A DNA stretch of 64,000 nucleotides from Nocardiopsis sp. TSRI0078. GTDB lineage: Bacteria > Actinomycetota > Actinomycetes > Streptosporangiales > Streptosporangiaceae. Shown in pieces: positions 55,417 to 63,740 of the stretch. How positions within the stretch are numbered: position 1 is the first letter of the stretch; each line of letters starts with the position of its first letter. Location of the stretch: the NCBI RefSeq assembly GCF_001905145.1, contig NZ_LWLB01000032.1:284622-348621 (forward strand). Reading direction: 5' to 3'. Below the pieces are notes generated by a model. The model was not told where the DNA came from and did not search any database. It worked only from the letters and a program-made list of their open reading frames with translations. Both the position numbers and the translations under genes were made by a program.

Positions 55417-55947
55417 TCATTCGCCGGTGGTGCCGTCGGCGAGTTCGCGCAGCACGTCCAGGTGGCCGTTGTGGCGGGCGGTCTCCTCGATCATGTGTAC
55501 CAGCACCCAGCGCAGGGTCGGATGGGGGCGGGTGCGCCGTGCGCCCGAGCCCAGTTCCAGCTTGGCGGTGATCTCGCGCGAGCGGGCGCACTGCTCCTCG
55601 TACTCGTCGAGCAGCCGGCCCAGCGGCAGCTCCGCGCCCAGGCGCCACTCGGCGTCCGGGTCCTCCTCACCGTAGGGGGCCCGGTCCGGTTGGTTGAGCA
55701 TCACGGCCTCGAACCAGAACGCCTCCACCCAGCGCAGGTGGCACACCACACCGCCCACCGTCATCAGCGGGGAGGTCGGCAGCGGCGCCGCCGCGGACAG
55801 GTCCGGGGACAGCCCGGCGCACTTGGCGTGGACCGTGGCGCGGTGCCAGTCCAGCCACGTGGTGAGCATGGTGCGCTCGTCGGCGGCCATGGGCGGGTCG
55901 ACACGCCGGAGCACGGGGGCGGCCAGGGGACCGTTCTTGTCACTCAT
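55417..55947 (-). CDS. DinB-superfamily (DUF664) protein, copy 2
   Basis: The 176-residue paralogue of the 54753 gene keeps the putative metal histidines (WHRATVHAKC, CHLRWVEAFWFEAV, EETARHNGHLDVLRELADG). One difference stands out: the VEHAWFE of copy 1 is VEAFWFE here, so a histidine next to the metal-site helix is not shared. Many third positions, and even whole 20-40 base stretches near the 3' ends, are identical at DNA level between the copies. GGAGA precedes the ATG by about 7 bases. Function is unknown; a thiol-dependent detoxification role is possible from the family. Confidence 0.82.
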   Translation of the reverse strand: MSDKNGPLAAPVLRRVDPPMAADERTMLTTWLDWHRATVHAKCAGLSPDLSAAAPLPTSPLMTVGGVVCHLRWVEAFWFEAVMLNQPDRAPYGEEDPDAEWRLGAELPLGRLLDEYEEQCARSREITAKLELGSGARRTRPHPTLRWVLVHMIEETARHNGHLDVLRELADGTTGE

Positions 55948-56027
55948 GCCGGTATTCTCCGTTCCGGCCGTGCCCCGTATCCACTGGTTTTCCCGCAGGC
56001 CGGGACGGGGCGGAGAGAGTGGGGGAG

Positions 56028-56690
56028 ATGGCGGACCAGAACCGGTCGGACACGTCGGCGGTGCGGCGCCAGCTGACGGCGGGGGTGTGCGTCCTCGGAG
56101 CCCTGCTCCTGCTGGGCGCGCTCCTGGGTCCCCTGTGGTGGCAGATCGCGCCCCGGGCGGAGGGCACCGCCCTGGGCGGGGGCGAGGTCTTCACCGGCAC
56201 CACCGAGGCCGTGTTCGCGGGGGAGGGCTACTTCGTCCTCATGACCGGCCTGGCGGGGCTGGCCACCGGCTACACCGCCTACATGGTCCAGTTCCCGCTG
56301 GCCCGCCGCCGCTTCCAGGACCTGCGTATGGTCTGCCTGGTCGCGGGCTGCCTGGGCTCGCTGGGAGGCGCGCTGCTCACCTGGCGCCTCGGAGTGGCCC
56401 TGGACGGCCCGGCGCACGACGCCGTCGCCGCCGCCGACCCCGGCGCCACCGTCCGGACCGGGCTCCAGCTCGACGCGACCGCCTTCCTGCTGATCTGGCC
56501 GTTGATGTTCGTCCTGCAGTACGGGCTGCTCGACGCGATCAGCCTCGTGCGCCGCGACCAGCCCGGCGTGCCCGGACCGGACCCGGCGGACACGGACGCG
56601 GGGGAGGCCGACCCGCACTCCGGCCAGGCACCGCCCGCCCGGCCGGCCGCCGCCGAGGAGCAGGCGCGGCCGGAGGACCCTCCCCGCTGA
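56028..56690 (+). CDS. Hypothetical membrane protein with four membrane segments
   Basis: The 220-residue product is not assigned to a family. It has a short cytosolic N terminus, a hydrophobic segment at about 15-38 (LTAGVCVLGALLLLGALLGP), an extracellular loop with TGTTEAVFAGEGYF, and three further membrane segments. A polar Pro/Ala/Glu-rich tail from about residue 180 ends the protein. The WW(Q) start of the first loop and the FAGEGYFVL segment resemble DUF2567-like actinobacterial membrane proteins, which is tentative. Starts at 56019 (GTG) and 56028 (ATG) both fit. Its stop is 12 bases from the convergent acyl-CoA synthetase end. Confidence 0.65.
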   Translation: MADQNRSDTSAVRRQLTAGVCVLGALLLLGALLGPLWWQIAPRAEGTALGGGEVFTGTTEAVFAGEGYFVLMTGLAGLATGYTAYMVQFPLARRRFQDLRMVCLVAGCLGSLGGALLTWRLGVALDGPAHDAVAAADPGATVRTGLQLDATAFLLIWPLMFVLQYGLLDAISLVRRDQPGVPGPDPADTDAGEADPHSGQAPPARPAAAEEQARPEDPPR

Positions 56691-56702
56691 CCCCGCGCCG
56701 CC

Positions 56703-58571
56703 TCACAGGGTCTGGACGGTGTCCTCGTACATGCCGTCGAGCAGGTCCCGGTACTTGTTCTCCACCGCCCGCCGCCGCATCTTGAGACTGGGCGTGATCT
56801 CGCCCTCCTCCACCGTCAGGTCGTTGGGCAGGATCGCGAACCTCTTGACGGTCTCGTGCCGGGGCAGGTCCCTGTTGAGCTCGTCGACGGCCTCCTGCAC
56901 CATCTCCCTGACCTTCGGCTCGCGGGTCAGGCCCGCGTAGTCCAGCTCGCCCAGGCCGTTGTCGGCAGCCCACGCGTCGATGGCCTCGGGGTCCAGGGCC
57001 ACCAGCGCCACGCAGTAGGGGCGCCGGTCGCCGTGCACCACCAGGTTGCTCACGTAGGGGCACAGCGCCTTGAAGCGGCTCTCGATGGTCTGCGGCGCCA
57101 CGTACTTTCCGCCGGAGGTCTTGATCAGCTCCTTCTTGCGGTCGGTGATGCGCAGGCGCCCGCCCTCCAGGACACCGATGTCGCCGGTGGCGAACCAGCC
57201 GTCCTCGGTGAGCACCTCCTCGGTGGCGCCGGACAGGTTGTGGTAGCCGCGCATCACGCCGCCGCCGCGGATGAGGACCTCCCCGTCCTCGGCGATCTTG
57301 ACCTCCGTGCCCGGCATGGGCAGCCCGACCGTGCCGAACCTGATGTCGCCGGGCCGGTTGACGAACGTTCCGGCGCTGGTCTCGGTGAGCCCGTACCCCT
57401 CCAGGATGGTGATCCCGGCCCCGTAGAAGAACCGCCCGATGTCGGGGGACAGCGGCGCGCTGCCGGAGATGAGGAACTTCAGCCGCCCGCCGAAGAGCGC
57501 CCGCAGCCTGGCGAACACGAGCCTGTCGGCGATCCTGTACTGGACGGCCAGCAGGCCGGTGGGCTCCCGGCCCTCCTCCTTCAGGCGCGCGACCCGGTCT
57601 CCCACGCCCATGGCCCACCGGAAGATCCGGTACTTGGCCGCACCGCCCTCCTTGGCCTGCACGACCACCCGGTTGTAGACCTTCTCGAAGATGCGCGGGG
57701 CGGCGGCCATGAAGGTGGGCCGCACGACGGCCAGGTTCTGCACGATCCTGTCGACCCGGCCGTCCACCGCGGTCTTGAACCCGATCCGCAGCTGGCTGAC
57801 CTGCATGACCTTGCCGAAGACGTGCGCCAGCGGCAGCCACAGGTACTGCACGTCGTCGATGCCCATGAGGTCCCAGCCCCGCTGGCGCAGCTCGGCGTCC
57901 AGCTCCTCCATGGCCCGGGCCTCGTAGAGCCAGTTCGCGTGGTCCAGGCGCACGCCCTTGGGTCTGCCGGTGGTGCCGGAGGTGTAGATCAGCGTGGCCA
58001 GGTGGTCGGGCCGCACGCCCGCCACCAGCTTCTCGAACAGGTCGGGCTGCTCGGCGTGCAGCGCGGCGCCCGCGTCCGCCAGTTCGTCGAGGGTCATCAC
58101 CCAGCCGTCGTCACCGCCCGCGGCGCCCTCGAAGGCGATCACCCTGGACAGGCCGGGCATCTGGGCACGCTGGTCGACCAGCTTGGCGACCTGCTCGTCG
58201 TTCTCGGCGAAGGCCACCATGCTGCCGGAGTCGGAGACGATGTAGGCGCAGTCGGGCGGGGTGGAGGAGGGATAGATGGTCGTGGAGGCGCCGCCCGCGC
58301 ACAGCACGGCCATGTCGGCGAGGATCCACTCGATCCGGGTGCTGGAGGCGATCGCGCACCGGGCCTGGGAGGTCACCCCCAGGGAGTGCAGGCCCAGCGC
58401 GAGGTCGCGCACGCGGTCACGGGTCTGGGACCAGGTGAGGGTCTGCCACTCCTCCCGGGCGCCGCCCGGATCGGGGAGGGGGTAGCTGAAGGCCTCGGCG
58501 TCACCGGACTCGGCGACGCGGGAGAGGAACATTCCGGGGACCGACTGGAAGGGGGAATCAGTGTTGCCCAT
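56703..58571 (-). CDS. Long-chain acyl-CoA synthetase (AMP-forming, FadD15-like)
   Basis: The 622-residue enzyme activates fatty acids as acyl-adenylates and then acyl-CoA. It has the P-loop-like LIYTSGTTGRPKGVRLDH, the QYLWLPLAHVFGKVMQ segment, YGLTETSAGTFVNRP, and DGWFATGDIGVLEGGRLRIT. The ITDRKKELIKTSGGKYVAPQ hinge ends with a catalytic-lysine region LKMRRRAVENKYRD. The domain set matches the Acsl-type with GYGLTE rather than short-chain ligases. A promoter TTGCCG-17-TAGTTT on the reverse strand ends 6 bases before the ATG, so the mRNA is leaderless. It is convergent with a small membrane protein gene. Confidence 0.92.
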   Translation of the reverse strand: MGNTDSPFQSVPGMFLSRVAESGDAEAFSYPLPDPGGAREEWQTLTWSQTRDRVRDLALGLHSLGVTSQARCAIASSTRIEWILADMAVLCAGGASTTIYPSSTPPDCAYIVSDSGSMVAFAENDEQVAKLVDQRAQMPGLSRVIAFEGAAGGDDGWVMTLDELADAGAALHAEQPDLFEKLVAGVRPDHLATLIYTSGTTGRPKGVRLDHANWLYEARAMEELDAELRQRGWDLMGIDDVQYLWLPLAHVFGKVMQVSQLRIGFKTAVDGRVDRIVQNLAVVRPTFMAAAPRIFEKVYNRVVVQAKEGGAAKYRIFRWAMGVGDRVARLKEEGREPTGLLAVQYRIADRLVFARLRALFGGRLKFLISGSAPLSPDIGRFFYGAGITILEGYGLTETSAGTFVNRPGDIRFGTVGLPMPGTEVKIAEDGEVLIRGGGVMRGYHNLSGATEEVLTEDGWFATGDIGVLEGGRLRITDRKKELIKTSGGKYVAPQTIESRFKALCPYVSNLVVHGDRRPYCVALVALDPEAIDAWAADNGLGELDYAGLTREPKVREMVQEAVDELNRDLPRHETVKRFAILPNDLTVEEGEITPSLKMRRRAVENKYRDLLDGMYEDTVQTL

Positions 58572-58606
58572 GTCACAAAACTACTCTTGGGTAGATGGAC
58601 CGGCAA
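58572..58606 (-). promoter_or_regulatory. Leaderless promoter of the acyl-CoA synthetase gene
   Basis: Reverse strand: -35 TTGCCG (58606-58601), 17-bp spacer, -10 TAGTTT (58583-58578), then 6 nt to the ATG. The transcript should start at or next to the initiation codon. Confidence 0.7.
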
Positions 58607-58675
58607 CAACCGGTGTACGGCTCTCCCGGAGGGTTCCCGACGCCCCGCCGGCCCCGCCCGTGCCCGCGGCCCGGG

Positions 58676-59161
58676 TCAGGGGGAGCCGATCGGCGCGGTG
58701 ACCGCCTCGGTGAGCTTGATCAGGTCCTGCGGCTTCAGTTCCATCTGCAGCCCCCGCCGCCCGGCCGAGACGTAGACCGTGGGCAGGGCGGTCACCGAGG
58801 CGTCGATCACGGTGCGCAGCCGCTTGCGCTGGCCCAGCGGGCTGATCCCGCCGCGCACGTAGCCGGTGGCCTTCTCGGCCAGGGCCGGGTCGGCCATGGC
58901 GGCCCTCTTGCCGCCGACCGCCGCGGCCAGCGCCTTGAGGTCGAGCGTGGTGCTGACGGGGACGACCCCCACGATGAGCCGCCCGTCCACCTCGGCGATC
59001 AGCGTCTTGAAGACGTGCTCGCGGGGAACGCCCAGCGCGTCGGCGGCGACGGTGCCGTAGGAGTGCCCGTCCGACGCACCGTCGGCCTCATAGGGGTGCA
59101 GTGTGTACGTGGTCTTGGTCCGCCCCGCGGCCACGGTCGCGGGTGTGGCTTTTGCGCTCAT
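58676..59161 (-). CDS. ybaK: Cys-tRNA(Pro)/Cys-tRNA(Cys) deacylase YbaK
   Basis: The 161-residue protein is a YbaK/EbsC-type trans-editing enzyme that hydrolyses mischarged Cys-tRNA(Pro). Family features are the TTYTLHPYEADG opening, the catalytic-lysine region EHVFKTLIAEVDGRLIVGVV, LKALAAAVGGKRAAMAD and the loop RGGISPLGQRKRLRTVID. The ATG at 59161 matches the normal N terminus; the frame is open further up without domain sequence. It is monocistronic on the reverse strand, 105 bases from the acyl-CoA synthetase gene. Confidence 0.93.
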   Translation of the reverse strand: MSAKATPATVAAGRTKTTYTLHPYEADGASDGHSYGTVAADALGVPREHVFKTLIAEVDGRLIVGVVPVSTTLDLKALAAAVGGKRAAMADPALAEKATGYVRGGISPLGQRKRLRTVIDASVTALPTVYVSAGRRGLQMELKPQDLIKLTEAVTAPIGSP

Positions 59162-59367
59162 CGAGTACCTGGTTCCTCTCCTGCGCGTGAACGCGCTGGT
59201 GCGTGCGTTATGAACACGCCCGGATCGGGACCCCGGGCACGCCGCACCGGTTCGCACAGCAGGCTAGGTGACCGGAGCCGCGAGTGCGTGAGGGGACGTG
59301 CGGGAAAGGTGGTGTTTTCGCTGCCCGGCCCCGAGGTCGGGACCTTCGGCCCGTGTCCGCGACGTCC

Positions 59368-60144
59368 TCAGTTGAACGAGACGCCGTTGTCGAGGAAGGG
59401 GCCCGCGGGAAGGTTGGGCAGTGTGGGAGCGGCCACGATGCGGTTCTCCCGGCGCAGGAACCGGGCGGTGACGGCCAGCCGCGTCGCGGCGTCCTCCGCC
59501 TCCAGCAGCCGCTGCTTCTCCGCCTGGTCCAGGACCGTGGACGCGGCCACGCTGTAGGACAGCGCGATGGGGTCCTTGGGCAGCTCCGGGGAGGCGTCCG
59601 GCGACATCCCGATCGAGGCCAGGCGCTGGGAGTAGGTCGCGAACAGGTCCCTCACCCGCTCGGCGTGCTCCTCGACGTCCGGGCCCAGCGGCTCGGGCAG
59701 GAGGGCCACCGACGCGGTCGAGTACTCCTCCGGCGAGGCGGCGTCCACCTCGGTCAGTTCGGTGACGGCGAACCGCGCGCCGCCCTCCACGACCAGGTCG
59801 TAGCGGCCGTCCTCGTAGGTGCGCACGTCGCGGACCAGCGCGGTGCACCCGATCGAGCTCACCCGGGGCAGCGAGGTCCCGGGGCCGCCGGTGACGGGGA
59901 CCCCGGTCTCCGCGCCCTCGGCGCTCTGCCCGGACTCGGCGGCCACCTCGTGGCCCAGCTCGATCCACACCACCCCGAACCGGCGCGGCCCGCGGTCGGG
60001 GCCGGTCAGCTCGCCCTGGGCGAGGGTGGGTCCGAGCAGCTCCGAGACCAGGCGGCGGTACCGCCGCTCGAAGATGTGCAGGGGAACGGTCATGCCGGGG
60101 AAGAGCACGGTGTTCAACGGGAAGATGGGCAGGGCCAAGGGCAT
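59368..60144 (-). CDS. LON protease substrate-binding-domain protein
   Basis: The 258-residue protein consists of a single N-terminal LON (PUA-like) domain without ATPase or protease parts. It opens LPIFPLNTVLFPGMTVPLHI and continues with the family FERRYRRLVSELL and IGCTALVRDVRTYEDGRYDL, where the beta-rich domain ends. A helical region from about residue 150 follows. Stand-alone LON-domain proteins are widespread in actinobacteria with unknown partners. A CATACT box ends 6 bases before the ATG, consistent with leaderless expression. It lies downstream of the ferritin gene on the same strand but beyond that gene's terminator. Confidence 0.9.
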   Translation of the reverse strand: MPLALPIFPLNTVLFPGMTVPLHIFERRYRRLVSELLGPTLAQGELTGPDRGPRRFGVVWIELGHEVAAESGQSAEGAETGVPVTGGPGTSLPRVSSIGCTALVRDVRTYEDGRYDLVVEGGARFAVTELTEVDAASPEEYSTASVALLPEPLGPDVEEHAERVRDLFATYSQRLASIGMSPDASPELPKDPIALSYSVAASTVLDQAEKQRLLEAEDAATRLAVTARFLRRENRIVAAPTLPNLPAGPFLDNGVSFN

Positions 60145-60322
60145 GCTCCCAGTATGCCCCTCATGCCGGGAACGCGGGCGCCGGCGGCGCGCCCCGACAC
60201 GGATTTACCGCGGAGGGGGCGCGGAGAACCCCTCCGCGGCCTCCCGCGCGAAGGGCGGCCCGGGGCCGGCGCCCGCGTTCCCCCCTCTTGGAACGGGCGC
60301 CCGGGCCCCGGGCCGCGGGAGT

Positions 60323-60340
60323 GGCCGCCCGGAGGCGGCC
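60323..60340 (-). terminator. Hairpin after the ferritin gene
   Basis: A 7-bp perfect stem, GGCCGCC-CGGA-GGCGGCC, 15 bases beyond the ferritin stop on the reverse strand. Just beyond it (60303-60312) is the GC-only palindrome GGGCCCCGGG region. Confidence 0.45.
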
Positions 60341-60354
60341 CGTGGTCCAACCCC

Positions 60355-60915
60355 TCAGGAGACGGAGGGGCCTGCGGTGCCGGGAGCGCCCTGGCTGCCG
60401 TTGTCCTCGCTGGGCATGTCGCGGGCGACGAAGGTCTCCACGTCGAACAGGTTGCCGTTGGAGCGGTCCACCACGTTGAGCAGAGTGGACATCTTGGCGA
60501 CCTCCTCGGTCTGCTCCTGGATGAACCACTGCAGGAACTGCTCACCGGTGTAGTCGTCCTCGTCGCGGGCGACCTTGGCCAGGCGGTGGAACTGGTCGGT
60601 CACCTCGCGCTCCTGGCGCAGGGCCAGGGCGACCAGGTCGCGGGTGGCGAAGAAATCGGTCTCGATCTCGTCCACGCCCGGCAGGGCGAAGGAAACGTCG
60701 TTGTCGAGGAGGAACCGCACGATCATCATCGCGTGGTCGCGCTCCTCCAATGACTGCTCGTAGAAGACCCGCGCCAACTGGGGCAGGTCCTGATCGTCGA
60801 ACCAGGCGGCGATGGCCACGTACTGGTGGGAGGCCGTGAACTCGTGCCGCACCTGGTCGACCAGGAGACGGTGGAACTTGGAAAGGCCGATATCGCTGCT
60901 CTTGCTCGAAGTCAT
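60355..60915 (-). CDS. Non-haem ferritin (BfrB/Ftn-like)
   Basis: The 186-residue iron-storage subunit has the four-helix ferritin core. Ferroxidase-site residues appear in VRHEFTASHQYVAIAAWF (Glu, Tyr), EQSLEERDHAMMIVRFLL (Glu and His of EExxH) and LRQEREVTDQFHRL (Glu). The helix FIQEQTEEVAKMSTLLNVV carries the Gln/Glu pair. There is no haem-ligand methionine pattern of bacterioferritin, so it is of the ferritin (BfrB) type. A polar tail of about 20 residues follows. TATCGT ends 6 bases before the ATG. Two DtxR/IdeR-like iron boxes lie 62-110 bases upstream, a distance suited to activation by iron, as for mycobacterial bfrB. Confidence 0.93.
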   Translation of the reverse strand: MTSSKSSDIGLSKFHRLLVDQVRHEFTASHQYVAIAAWFDDQDLPQLARVFYEQSLEERDHAMMIVRFLLDNDVSFALPGVDEIETDFFATRDLVALALRQEREVTDQFHRLAKVARDEDDYTGEQFLQWFIQEQTEEVAKMSTLLNVVDRSNGNLFDVETFVARDMPSEDNGSQGAPGTAGPSVS

Positions 60916-60976
60916 GGCCCCACGATAACGCATAAAAAAGCTTTTTGTGAAACTCCCGAAGTGTCCCCTGAATTTG

Positions 60977-61025
60977 TTAGGCAAGCCTTTCTGAAGATTA
61001 ATAAGGTTAGGTGTCCCAAACTTAG
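60977..61025 (-). promoter_or_regulatory. Tandem DtxR/IdeR-like iron boxes upstream of ferritin
   Basis: Box 1 (60977-60995) begins TTAGGCAAGCCT, and box 2 (61007-61025) begins TTAGGTGTC and ends CTTAG. Each resembles the 19-bp TTAGGTTAG-type palindrome bound by DtxR, IdeR and DmdR1. They share an AT-rich block unusual for the window and lie upstream of the likely ferritin -10. Confidence 0.6.
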
Positions 61026-61101
61026 GCGACGCTTAATGGGGCTCTTTGTCGCACTCTGCTCGCCGATGCCCGGAAGGCGTGTACCCGCCGGTGGCGCCGG
61101 T

Positions 61102-61126
61102 GTGGTGTCCATCATCCGGACACCAC
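61102..61126 (+). promoter_or_regulatory. Inverted-repeat operator candidate upstream of hisD
   Basis: A perfect 9-bp inverted repeat, GTGGTGTCC-N7-GGACACCAC, lies 38-62 bases before the hisD GTG, next to where the -35 element would fall for the TAGACT -10 at 61152-61157. A regulator bound here would control the his operon. No protein is assigned. Confidence 0.55.
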
Positions 61127-61151
61127 CACCCACGGAATGGGAACCTCCCCC

Positions 61152-61157
61152 TAGACT
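61152..61157 (+). promoter_or_regulatory. -10 element of leaderless hisD
   Basis: TAGACT ends exactly 6 bases before the hisD GTG at 61164, with no ribosome site between, as expected for a leaderless transcript. The -35 region is weak. Confidence 0.55.
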
Positions 61158-61163
61158 GGGACC

Positions 61164-62459
61164 GTGATCAGTCGAATCGACCTCCGAGGCACCCAGGGCG
61201 ACCCCCGCCAGGCCCTTCCCCGTGCGGAACTGGACGTGGCGGCCGCCGTCGAGCGCGTACGTCCCCTCTGCGAGGACGTACGCCATCGCGGGGTCGAGGC
61301 GCTGATCGAACTCACCGAACGCTTCGACGGCGTGCGCCTGACCGACATCCGCGTCCCCAAGGCCGCGATCGACGCCGCCCTGGCCGACCTCGACCCCTCC
61401 GTGCGCGCCGCGCTGGAGGAGTCCATCCGCCGGGCCCGCGCGGTACACCGCGATCAGCGCCGCACCGACCACACCACCCGGGTCGTGCCCGGCGGCACCG
61501 TCACCGAGAAGTGGATCCCCGTCGACCGCGTCGGCCTCTACGTACCGGGCGGCCGGGCCGTCTACCCCTCCAGCGTCGTCATGAACGCCGTCCCCGCCCA
61601 GGAGGCGGGGGTGCGCTCCCTGGCGGTGGCCTCACCGCCCCAGAGCGAGTTCGGCGGGCTGCCGCACCCGACCATCCTCGCCGCCTGCGCCCTGCTCGGC
61701 GTCGACGAGGTCTACGCCGTCGGCGGCGCCCAGGCCGTGGCCATGTTCGCCCACGGCGCGGGCCCCTGCGAGCGCACCGACATGGTCACCGGCCCCGGCA
61801 ACATCTGGGTGGCCGCGGCCAAGCGCCTGCTCAAGGGCGTCATCGGTATCGACGCCGAGGCCGGCCCCACCGAGATCGCGATCCTCGCCGATGCCACCGC
61901 CAACGCCGACTACGTCGCCGCCGACCTGGTCAGCCAGGCCGAGCACGACGTCGTCGCCGCCTCCGTCCTGGTCACCCCGGACGAGGCCCTGGCCGAGGCG
62001 GTCACCCAGCGCCTCGCCGTCCGCGTGGAGGCCACCAAGCACAGCGACCGCGTCCGCGAGGCACTCTCCGGCCCGCAGTCCGGCATCGCCCTGGTCGACG
62101 ACCTCGACCACGGCCTCGCCGTCGTCAACGCCTACGCCGCCGAGCACCTGGAGATCATGACCGCCGACGCCGCCGCGTGGGCCGCGCGCGTGCGCAACGC
62201 GGGCGCGGTCTTCGTCGGCGACTTCTCGCCGGTCTCCCTCGGCGACTACGCCGCCGGGTCCAACCACGTACTGCCCACCGGCGGCTGCGCCTGCCACACC
62301 GGCGGCCTGAGCGTGCAGACCTTCCTGCGCGGGGTGCACATCGTCGAGTACGACCGTGACGCGCTGGCCGACGTCGCCCACCACGTCATCACCCTGGCCA
62401 ACGCCGAGGACCTGCCCGCGCACGGTGAGGCCGTCGCCGCGCGCACGGACCAGGCCTGA
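61164..62459 (+). CDS. hisD: Histidinol dehydrogenase
   Basis: HisD carries out the last two steps of histidine synthesis, oxidising L-histidinol to histidine with two NAD. The 431-residue zinc enzyme has [67 protein letters not shown] (Gln/His zinc region after it, [16 protein letters not shown]), AEHLEIM, and [20 protein letters not shown]. The start is a GTG with no ribosome site and a TAGACT box 6 bases upstream. It begins the his operon, followed by hisC and hisB. Confidence 0.96.
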   Translation: MISRIDLRGTQGDPRQALPRAELDVAAAVERVRPLCEDVRHRGVEALIELTERFDGVRLTDIRVPKAAIDAALADLDPSVRAALEESIRRARAVHRDQRRTDHTTRVVPGGTVTEKWIPVDRVGLYVPGGRAVYPSSVVMNAVPAQEAGVRSLAVASPPQSEFGGLPHPTILAACALLGVDEVYAVGGAQAVAMFAHGAGPCERTDMVTGPGNIWVAAAKRLLKGVIGIDAEAGPTEIAILADATANADYVAADLVSQAEHDVVAASVLVTPDEALAEAVTQRLAVRVEATKHSDRVREALSGPQSGIALVDDLDHGLAVVNAYAAEHLEIMTADAAAWAARVRNAGAVFVGDFSPVSLGDYAAGSNHVLPTGGCACHTGGLSVQTFLRGVHIVEYDRDALADVAHHVITLANAEDLPAHGEAVAARTDQA

Positions 62460-62563
62460 ACCGACGGCCAGCCAGCCCGGCGGGAACCGGGCGCGCCGCG
62501 GCCCCGGCCACACCGGCCGGGGAGGCACGCCCGCCGCCCACAACCGACCATGAGCGTGGAACC

Positions 62564-63646
62564 GTGAGCTTCACCCTGAATGACCTGCCCCTACGCGACG
62601 ACCTGCGCGGCCGCTCGCCCTACGGCGCGCCGCAGCTGGACGTCCCGGTGGTGCTCAACACCAACGAGAACCCGCACCCGCCCTCGCCGCGCCTGGCCAA
62701 GGCCCTGGCCGAGGCGGTCGCCGACACCGCCCTGGGCCTCAACCGCTACCCCGACCGGGACGCGGTCCGCCTGCGGGAGGGCCTGGCCGCCTACCTCGGC
62801 CACGGCCTGACCGCCGACCGGGTGTGGGCCGCCAACGGCTCCAACGAGGTCCTCCAGCAGATCCTCCAGGCCTTCGGCGGGCCCGGGCGCGTCGCGATGG
62901 GCTTCGAGCCGTCCTACTCGATGCACCCGATCATCTCCCGGGGCACCGGGACCGCCTGGGCCCCCGTACCGCGCGGCGCCGACTTCCGCGTCGACATGGA
63001 CGCCGCCCTCGACGCGATCGCCGAGCACCGGCCCAGCGTCGTCTTCCTCACCTCGCCCAACAACCCCACCGGCACCGCCCTGGACATCGCCGACATCGAG
63101 CGCGTCATCCGGGCCGCCCCCGGGGTCGTGGTCGTGGACGAGGCCTACGCCGAGTTCCGCCGCGAGGGCACCCCCAGCGCCCTGGGCCTGTTGCCCGACC
63201 ACCCCACGCTGATCGTCTCGCGCACCATGTCCAAGGCCTTCGCCCTGGCCGGGGCGCGCGTGGGCTACCTGGCCGCCCACCCGGCCGTGGTCGAGGCCCT
63301 CCAGCTGGTCCGCCTGCCCTACCACCTGTCCGCCGTCACCCAGACGGTCGCGCTCACCGCGCTCGACCATGCCGACGAACTCCTCGCCGCCGTCGCCGAC
63401 CTGCGCGCCGAACGCGACTCCCTGGTCGCGTGGCTGCGCGCACGGGACTTCTCCGTCGCCGACTCCGACGCCAACTTCGTCATGTTCGGCGAGTTCGAGG
63501 ACCGCACCAAGGTGTGGCAGGACATGCTCGACCAGCAGGTCCTCATCCGCGAGACCGGCCCGCCCGGCTGGCTGCGCGTCACCGTCGGCACCTCCGACGA
63601 GATGGACGCCTTCCGCCGGGCCCTGCTCCACGCCACCGGGCGCTGA
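62564..63646 (+). CDS. hisC: Histidinol-phosphate aminotransferase
   Basis: The 360-residue PLP enzyme transaminates imidazole-acetol phosphate to histidinol phosphate with glutamate. It has the class II aminotransferase layout: [84 protein letters not shown], the Schiff-base Lys224 in [18 protein letters not shown], and the phosphate-binding [19 protein letters not shown] near the C terminus. The GTG start is 104 bases after hisD, an unusually wide gap for this operon. hisB follows 94 bases later. Confidence 0.95.
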   Translation: MSFTLNDLPLRDDLRGRSPYGAPQLDVPVVLNTNENPHPPSPRLAKALAEAVADTALGLNRYPDRDAVRLREGLAAYLGHGLTADRVWAANGSNEVLQQILQAFGGPGRVAMGFEPSYSMHPIISRGTGTAWAPVPRGADFRVDMDAALDAIAEHRPSVVFLTSPNNPTGTALDIADIERVIRAAPGVVVVDEAYAEFRREGTPSALGLLPDHPTLIVSRTMSKAFALAGARVGYLAAHPAVVEALQLVRLPYHLSAVTQTVALTALDHADELLAAVADLRAERDSLVAWLRARDFSVADSDANFVMFGEFEDRTKVWQDMLDQQVLIRETGPPGWLRVTVGTSDEMDAFRRALLHATGR

Positions 63647-63740
63647 ACCGCGGACCACCGCCCGCAACGCCACCGGGCCGGCGCGGACCCGCCCCGCCCG
63701 CGCCCGGCAACCACCACACCACCGAGAGAGTGAGGCCGCC

